From Bisporella sp. PMI_857 (Eukaryota > Ascomycota > Leotiomycetes > Helotiales > Helotiaceae): DNA of 64,000 nucleotides. Under the pieces are notes generated by a model. That model was not told the origin of the DNA and made no database searches. It saw nothing but the letters and a program-made list of their open reading frames with translations. Location of the stretch: positions 434,001 to 498,000 of the forward strand of contig JAJSPD010000004.1 in the NCBI GenBank assembly GCA_021307315.1, written 5' to 3'. The position numbers and the translations under genes were made by a program. Positions 58,138 to 64,000 of the stretch are shown here, one piece after another; position 1 is the first letter of the stretch; each line of letters begins with the position of its first letter.

Positions 58138-59906
58138 ATGAGATATCTCACAAGTAACGCCGATCAATATATAGCCATCACTGGTGCAGGAGTCAAAGAT
58201 GTCAAGATCGTCAAGAGTGCTATGGTATGGCCATTTCAAACATCCCAACGATTCAGCATTCAGCCATTGGACTATGCCATCGACCTCCAGGCAATGACCA
58301 AGGAGAAACTCCAAGTCCTTGTCCCTGTTGTCTTTACCATCGGTCCACACGTTGATGAACTCAAAAATGTACTGCCAGAGCACCTACAACAAGAAACCGT
58401 ACTCGGGAATGAAGAACGACAGGCAGACGAGAACGAGGATATCCACGTCGCTATAGGCAATGCTCCAGAGTATGGCGGTGATGCGCTCAAGAAGTATGCC
58501 ATGCTGCTTGCCAACAACAGCGGCAAGGACAAGGGAATCCGAAACAAACACATTGAGGACATTGTCAAGGGTATCATTGAGGGTGAAACCCGAGTCTTAG
58601 TTTCTTGCATGACTATGGAAGAGATTTTCTCCCAGCGTGATGTCTTCAAGAAGCGAATTTTGACTGGTATCGCCACCGAACTCAGCCAGTTCGGCTTGAA
58701 GATTTACAATGCAAATGTCAAGGAATTACGTGACGCGCCAGGCTCCAACTATTTCGAGACCCTATCAAGGAAAGCACACGAAGGTGCCGTCAATCGTGCC
58801 AAGGTTGATGTTGCTGAAGCTAGAAAGGCTGGTACTGTCGGAGAAGAATTACGCAACGGCGAAAGAGATCGTGAACTCGCTAAAATCAATGCCGAGACTC
58901 AAGTCGCAAAGTAAGTCGGGCCTCGTTATGAGAAGGCACCCTCGAATTGTATGTATTTATTGGAAACTTTTGCTGACCGAACCTCTTTAGGACCGAGCGA
59001 GACACAGAGAGGGCCCAGGCAGAGGCAAAGCTGAAGCAGAATACGATTGATTTCAACAGACAAACAGAGATAAAGAGGATTGAAGCAACTCGGCAGACCG
59101 AGTCCCGCGATGAAGAGCTCCGCAAGGGCGTCGAGGTTATGCGCGCCCAGACTGAGTTGGAGAGACTGCGTGCCAGCGATGTCGTCAAGGCGACTATTCT
59201 CAGAGAAGCCAAGGAACAGTCTGCGCTCGCTGAAAAGTACCAAGCAAATGCCAAGGCAGATGCTTCCCAATATACTGAGCGAGTAAACGCTGATGCTCAT
59301 GCGTATGCTGTTGAGGCTGAGGCAGCGGCCAGCTTTAAGGCTAAGCAACAAACTGTCCAAGCGGAAAGATTCGAGCAAGAAACCCGCGCTGAGGCAGCTT
59401 TCTTTGCCGCCCAAAAGGCTGCTAACGCTGCGGCTTACAAGGTCGAACAAGAGGCTGCCGCTGCCATCAAGAAGGCTGAGGCCGACTTCATCACGCAGAA
59501 GAGGAAGGCTGAAGGTCTGTCCGCCATGGCAAGCGCATATAGCGACCTGTCCCACGCCTTTGGAGGCCCAGCCGGCTTGATTCAATACCTCATGATTGAG
59601 CGGGGAGTATACCAAGACCTAGCCACGGCGAATGCCAACGCTGTCAAGGGCATGGCCCCCAAGATGACGATTTGGAACACTGGCAATGAGGCCGGCAGCG
59701 ATGGGAGTGGCAATGGCGCTAATGGCTTGGGCGGCATCAACTCGATCCGCAACATCTACCAGTCCTTACCGCCTCTGATGACCACGATTAACGAACAAAC
59801 GGGCGTCGTGCTCCCCGAATGGCAGTTCGGTCGCCTCGGCGAACAGCTTTCTGAGCGTGAAATTTCAGGCAAGCCGATCAAGGGCATGTCCAACGGCAGC
59901 AAATAA
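58138..59906 (+). CDS. Flotillin-like SPFH-domain protein (562 aa)
   Basis: Exons are 58138-58910 and 58991-59906. Residues about 5-200 form the SPFH (band-7) domain (YLTSNADQYIAITGAGVKDV, AMVWPFQTSQRFSIQPLDY, IFSQRDVFKKRILTGIATEL). Residues about 230-430 are an Ala/Glu/Lys/Arg-rich helix (ERDTERAQAEAKLKQ, SFKAKQQTVQAERFEQETRA), the flotillin coiled coil. The tail ends in GQ/GK-type residues with no transmembrane segment. Flotillins scaffold membrane microdomains and take part in hyphal growth. A leader intron is present. The Ala repeats look like those of reggie-type flotillins. Confidence 0.9.
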
Positions 59907-60440
59907 GCGTCTAGATTATCTCCTTTGTCTGGTTGGGCTCTGATTGGATCTTATACCACACTGGGTTGAACAGTCTTCTCATTTCTAACGCCAGGTTTCT
60001 TTTGTTGTGGGTGGATGTACTATTTGACATTGGATAGCAGGAGTTAGTTTGGCTTGCCATACCCCCTTCTTTGTAAGTTTAAACAGATCTAAACATAATC
60101 GTACTTCACACCTGGTTCGAAAGAGCGATTTACGGCTCGTAATATGTTTTCTTAAGCAAGTTAGAAATAAATTTAGGAATGACCTTGAATGGGAGCCATC
60201 ATATCCAACTAAATATCCTCAGACCGGAAATTTTTCACACATGATCGAACTGACTTGAGACCAAGCCTGATATTGAGTGATTGTGAGCTTTGATATTTTG
60301 ATAGAAGAGAAACGTCTAGATCTTAATATTAATGCTTAAACAGTCATCTATCTGTCATCCTTACTCCGCATGCAGCCTCACGTATATCAATGTCTATATG
60401 TATATCCAGTATCAACATTACCCGGCTCTCGTTACACCTA
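59907..60440. other. Convergent spacer, flotillin and second amidase
   Basis: About 530 bp of 3' flanks; no gene recognised. Confidence 0.5.
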
Positions 60441-62547
60441 CTACTTAGAATGGGCTTTGAGAGCATCCGCAATGATACCTGTCATCTCCAGCACTTTCTC
60501 ATCCTCCATCCTTCGACCCACGCATTGCAACACAACAGGTGTTCCATCATAAAACTCCGGATCGTAGTCAGCTTGTAGGATAGCATCCTTCTCATTAAGT
60601 GGTGTCCACCCTGTCCTCTTATGATCAATGTTCTTATCGGCGAACGTCACCGGAAACGTGCAGACTGGGTAATCTGCTTCAGATCAGCGAGTTTGCTTTT
60701 ACAAATTGGGGACATAAGATCCATACCTAATAAGTTAAACACACCGGTATAGCTCACATTAAATACTGTTTGTGAGAGCCCAAGTCTAGGTGCCGTCCAC
60801 GGCGAAGCAGCAAGGATGATCCCGTCCATAACCCCCTTCCCATCTGTCTTCGTAGCTGTCCAGCGATCTAAATATGCTTTCTGCAAAGCATTCCTCTTCA
60901 CAATCATCTCTCTCAATCTCGTTGGCCCAAGCGTTCCTCCCTCACCTCTATCAAATGCTTCTTCATACCCCTTCATGCTCGGGAATATCGGCTCCTCATG
61001 AGGCCTCGTGAGCTCCACGATTGCAGAGCCACCGAGTGAATGAAAAGCCCCATTCAGCTCTCTCATGATCTCTCTATGATCTGTGGGTGCCCACTCGAAG
61101 ACTTCGTGGCCCGCCGCTTCGAGTGCTTTCTTAGTTATGGTGAGCCCGCGAACAATCGGGGGATGAACGCTTATGTCTCCATCGTTGTCTGATATGATGC
61201 CAAATCGTAACTTACGGCCTGGGGGGTCGATGACGTTTCCTTGCCAAGGGAGAGGAATGCATTTTGGATCTAAGGTCCAAGGCGCGATTTCTGGAGACAA
61301 GACTGCTTTACAGTATAGCTTCACGCTTTCGAGAGATCTCGACATTGGTCTGTACAGAAGAACCACAATTAGAGTGGTTTGCTAATATTGAGCTTGAGAA
61401 GAGCACGTACCCATTAATGGCATAGATAAAGTCCTGACCTGGAATTCCAGATTTACCACCATAGGTTGGAAATCTTCCAAACCTACTCCTAGTTAATATG
61501 ACAAAATGGATTCGGCGTAAGTTTAGCATACGTTGGTTTTAACCCATACAAATAATTGAAAGCACTTGGTATCCGAATGCTTCCTCCAATGTCTGTTCCT
61601 ACGCCCAACGGACTACCTCGCATTGCCAGCAAAACGCCTTCACCACCACTACTTCCACCACAAGTCGTACCGCTATGATAAGCGCCATTTGTCTCCCCCC
61701 AGACATTGCTGATCGTCTCCATCATCATCATGGCGACTGGCACGCTGGTCTTCACATAAAAAACGGCGCCCAGCTGCGCTAAGACGTCTACAAGGATTGT
61801 TTGGTCTTCAGGCTTGGTGGGTTCGTTTGCAAAGCGAGCCATTCCGATGCTGGATGGATGTGGAGGGGTGATGAAGCAGTCCTTGAGACTTATCGGGAGA
61901 CCATGTAGGGGACCAATAACGTCCCCAGCCTTCTCGAGATGCTCGTCGAGGAATTTTGCCCGGGCGAGCGCTTCGGGGAATAAGATCTCTGTCACGCAGT
62001 TTGTCTATCGGCCTATTAGCACGTGTGTGCAATAGATGGATAAACTTGGTTTCAAGTCGTTGGGATAAATCAATTCATAGAATCAAGAATCCACAACAGC
62101 AAAAAATGAGACAAGCTTCTGGTGTAAGTACATTTTTTAATGGCATTCTTTGCCTCCAAAAAATAGTCTTACTTAGGCACTTGCCCTCAGAATGTATCGC
62201 ATTCGTCAAAACATTTAATTTTGGAACATCAATCCACTCAAACATGAAAATCCTAAGTGAAAAATGGCACGAACAAGTTGCTGAGCAACAACCGCAGCTT
62301 TACAGAAGACCTGCGTGACATCCACGGAGGTCCATATCCTCTTCCTGATTTTCTGAAGAATATCTTCAGCACTAGTCTCCATGATCGTCAGCTCTTCATG
62401 CGTGAAATGACCCGAACTTTTGGGAACCGTGGTTAAGTTCCGCGGAGGCTTCTGAAGAGACTCTGCAGGAAGTAAGTACTCTTTTGGGAGGGCATCTTCG
62501 CGGCGCTTCTGCGCAATAGCTGCGATGTCTTTGTAGTGTTGAGACAT
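60441..62547 (-). CDS. Second fungal amidase (557 aa, five exons)
   Basis: Exons are 62547-62275, 62004-61532, 61482-61411, 61349-60727 and 60673-60441; all phases close. The triad is complete: Lys132 (LPISLKD), cis-Ser209 (GGSSGGEG) and Ser233 (DIGGSIR). Conserved landmarks include AAVVAQQLTNCVTEILFPE, GLKPTFGRFPTYGG, NGPMSRSLESVKLY and LLDYPVCTFPVTFADKN. The first intron is long (270 nt). An alternative acceptor six nucleotides upstream would add two residues at the GLKPT junction. It is a paralogue of the amidase at 36.3 kb: two intron positions are shared (the LRPTSGR/LKPTFGR turn and the YYG/LLG site), but the one in the GSIRIPA motif is missing here. The amide substrate is unknown. Confidence 0.9.
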
Positions 62548-63420
62548 CTTCGATTCTCATGCATGTGTGGACTAAATTTTGGCGAGGGGAGTGGTGAAAA
62601 AGGTAAGCAAGTAGTCTGGGGGCCTATGCCTCTTAAAATAGATACATGATGAAGGTTTTGATAACCTAATGTTGATAGATGAGATGGCTGATAATGTCTG
62701 TACCCCTCCATGTACTACAACCACAAGGGCCGACCTCGGCATAGATCTACAACAAGAGTGGAGGGCCACCATGAAGGAAAGACATGCTCCAAAATGAGGA
62801 TTCCTTTACTGAAATGGGTGAAGCTACTTGCTCTGTACCACCAAATCTGAAGACATGATAAATGCCTTGTGGCTGGGGGATGATTTGATGTAGGGTATAG
62901 CTATTGCATTGACTAGTGCTCTTCAGAGGTGGGTAATATGGCATTCTACCCCTCAGCAGAAAGTATTGTAATTGCTGACTGACTGTAGAGTGCTCTTTTC
63001 TCTAATGAGTATCTACATTATTATTACAGGAAACGAACGGATCAAGACTTTTTTCATAAATAGATGTCTCCCAAGCAATAAAGTCAAGCTCTTATGAGGG
63101 AAGAGAAGGACTGTTTAAAGGGATATGTGTATGATCTGCCATCATCTATAGACATTCGCCCCATGGAGAGATGGAGGAGAACGCATATGCTCAAATGGGG
63201 CCGTGCAGGAGCACGTGGATCCCTTTCTTAATAACCAACAACGGAAAGGGATCAATGGGACATGACCGTTAATATCATAACTCATTTGCTTCATGACACC
63301 GTGTATCTAAGCTATCCTACCAGGTATGCTTCGAGTGCCTACTCCTTGAACGCCGTTCAGTCCTTGCAGACAAACCGTAATCATGCTATTGTATCCAGTT
63401 AGACAAATTAGAAGGATATT
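62548..63420. other. Spacer between the second amidase and elongin C
   Basis: Both neighbours are on the minus strand, so this is the amidase promoter and the elongin-C 3' flank. No further gene seen. Confidence 0.5.
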
Positions 63421-64000
63421 TTACCGACTTGGCTTACTATCTAGAAAGTCCGCAGCCATCAGCAGCTCCAAACATAGCTCAGGCGGAATATCGAAGTCCG
63501 TGACATCCTCTTGATTCCGGTTCTTGTAGTTGTAGTAGAAGTATTCAGCCACCTTCTCAAGAACTACGCCACTGTTTGCAGAATAAGAAATCAGCTGCTG
63601 AGCAGGATAGCAAGGAAACCCATGCATCTCTTTTGGAGAGGCCATACAAAGTTTCAGTCCCACTTGGGAAGAAATGCCCATGGTGTAATGTAGGAAACTC
63701 TTAGACGACATTTCTATATTCATGATAGCGGGCAGTCTCAGATCAAGTGTAAATGCTTCATCCAGCGTCTCTGCTTCTCTCGCAAGGAGGAAGAGGGTCT
63801 GTGAGCGATGCTTTGAGATAATCATCGACAGCCTTGCCACTTTATGATGCGCCATGTTCTAAGAATGGGTTCCATTCTGAATCCCATCAAATATTAAATC
63901 ACTTATTGAGCCTCTAATGTTCGTGTTGTTGAAATCAGAAGAGAAATTCTGACATACGTGATCTCCGTAAAAGTACAACGACCAGTGGCAGACTCCATAA
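63421..64000 (-). CDS. ELC1: Elongin-C / SKP1-fold protein, 3' part only
   Basis: Two exons are visible: 64000-63958 (continues past the window edge) and 63571-63421. Their joint ESATGRCTFTEITGVVLEKVAEYFYY, seen as pieces CTFTEIT and GVVLEKVAEYFYYNYKNRNQ, and the terminal DIPPELCLELLMAADFLD match elongin C. It forms part of cullin-RING ligases that ubiquitinate stalled RNA polymerase II, among other targets. The gene is truncated only because the window ends. The intron between the two exons is long for this genome (386 nt); a minus-strand frame spans much of it without stops but carries no known domain. Confidence 0.85.

Overview
The window reads as nuclear DNA of a filamentous ascomycete (Pezizomycotina). 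Genes are mostly split by many short introns (about 45-120 nt, GT..AG with CTAAC/CTGAC-like branch sites). Intergenic spacers run 0.3-4 kb, and the gene content is typically ascomycete: an AcuK/Ert1-type zinc-cluster regulator, a fungal Cdc2 with its kinase-domain insertion, fungal amidases, a fungal flotillin and VPS11. A leotiomycete-like fungus is my guess from the look of the proteins; nothing here proves the class. I built exon models by hand from splice signals, frame and family motifs, and most of them close exactly in phase.

Layout. 1-7.1 kb is almost gene-free apart from one small Ser/Arg-rich protein. 7.1-20.5 kb holds TRM2, a Cys-rich secreted protein, a short-chain dehydrogenase, a large TBC-domain Rab-GAP and a DHA1 MFS exporter. 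22.3-29.4 kb is a housekeeping block: acuK, riboflavin kinase FMN1, a 52-residue one-helix membrane protein and CDK1/cdc2. 31.1-36.2 kb contains a GT8 glycosyltransferase and a nucleotide-sugar-transporter-like gene set in two AT-rich islands, with a probable solo LTR, short inverted and direct repeats and a 7-bp tandem repeat.

36.3-46.7 kb is a run of five catabolic-looking enzymes: amidase, intradiol ring-cleaving dioxygenase, 2-oxoglutarate/Fe(II) oxygenase, secreted ATZ/TRZ-type amidohydrolase and a PhyH-family dioxygenase. A TauD-type dioxygenase at 53.5 kb and a second amidase at 60.4 kb extend the theme. This is my candidate for an undescribed system: a cluster that could strip amide or amine nitrogen from an aromatic substrate and open the ring, with a CGG-N10-CCG element in the divergent promoter at its centre. 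Between and after these lie a U6-like snRNA, VPS11, a conserved unknown protein, a flotillin and the 3' part of elongin C, which runs off the right edge.

Two genes (the amidohydrolase and the TauD dioxygenase) seem to need GC-AG introns with a perfect GCAAGT donor, and the MFS gene needs a 21-nt exon. No tRNA, CRISPR or prokaryotic feature was seen.
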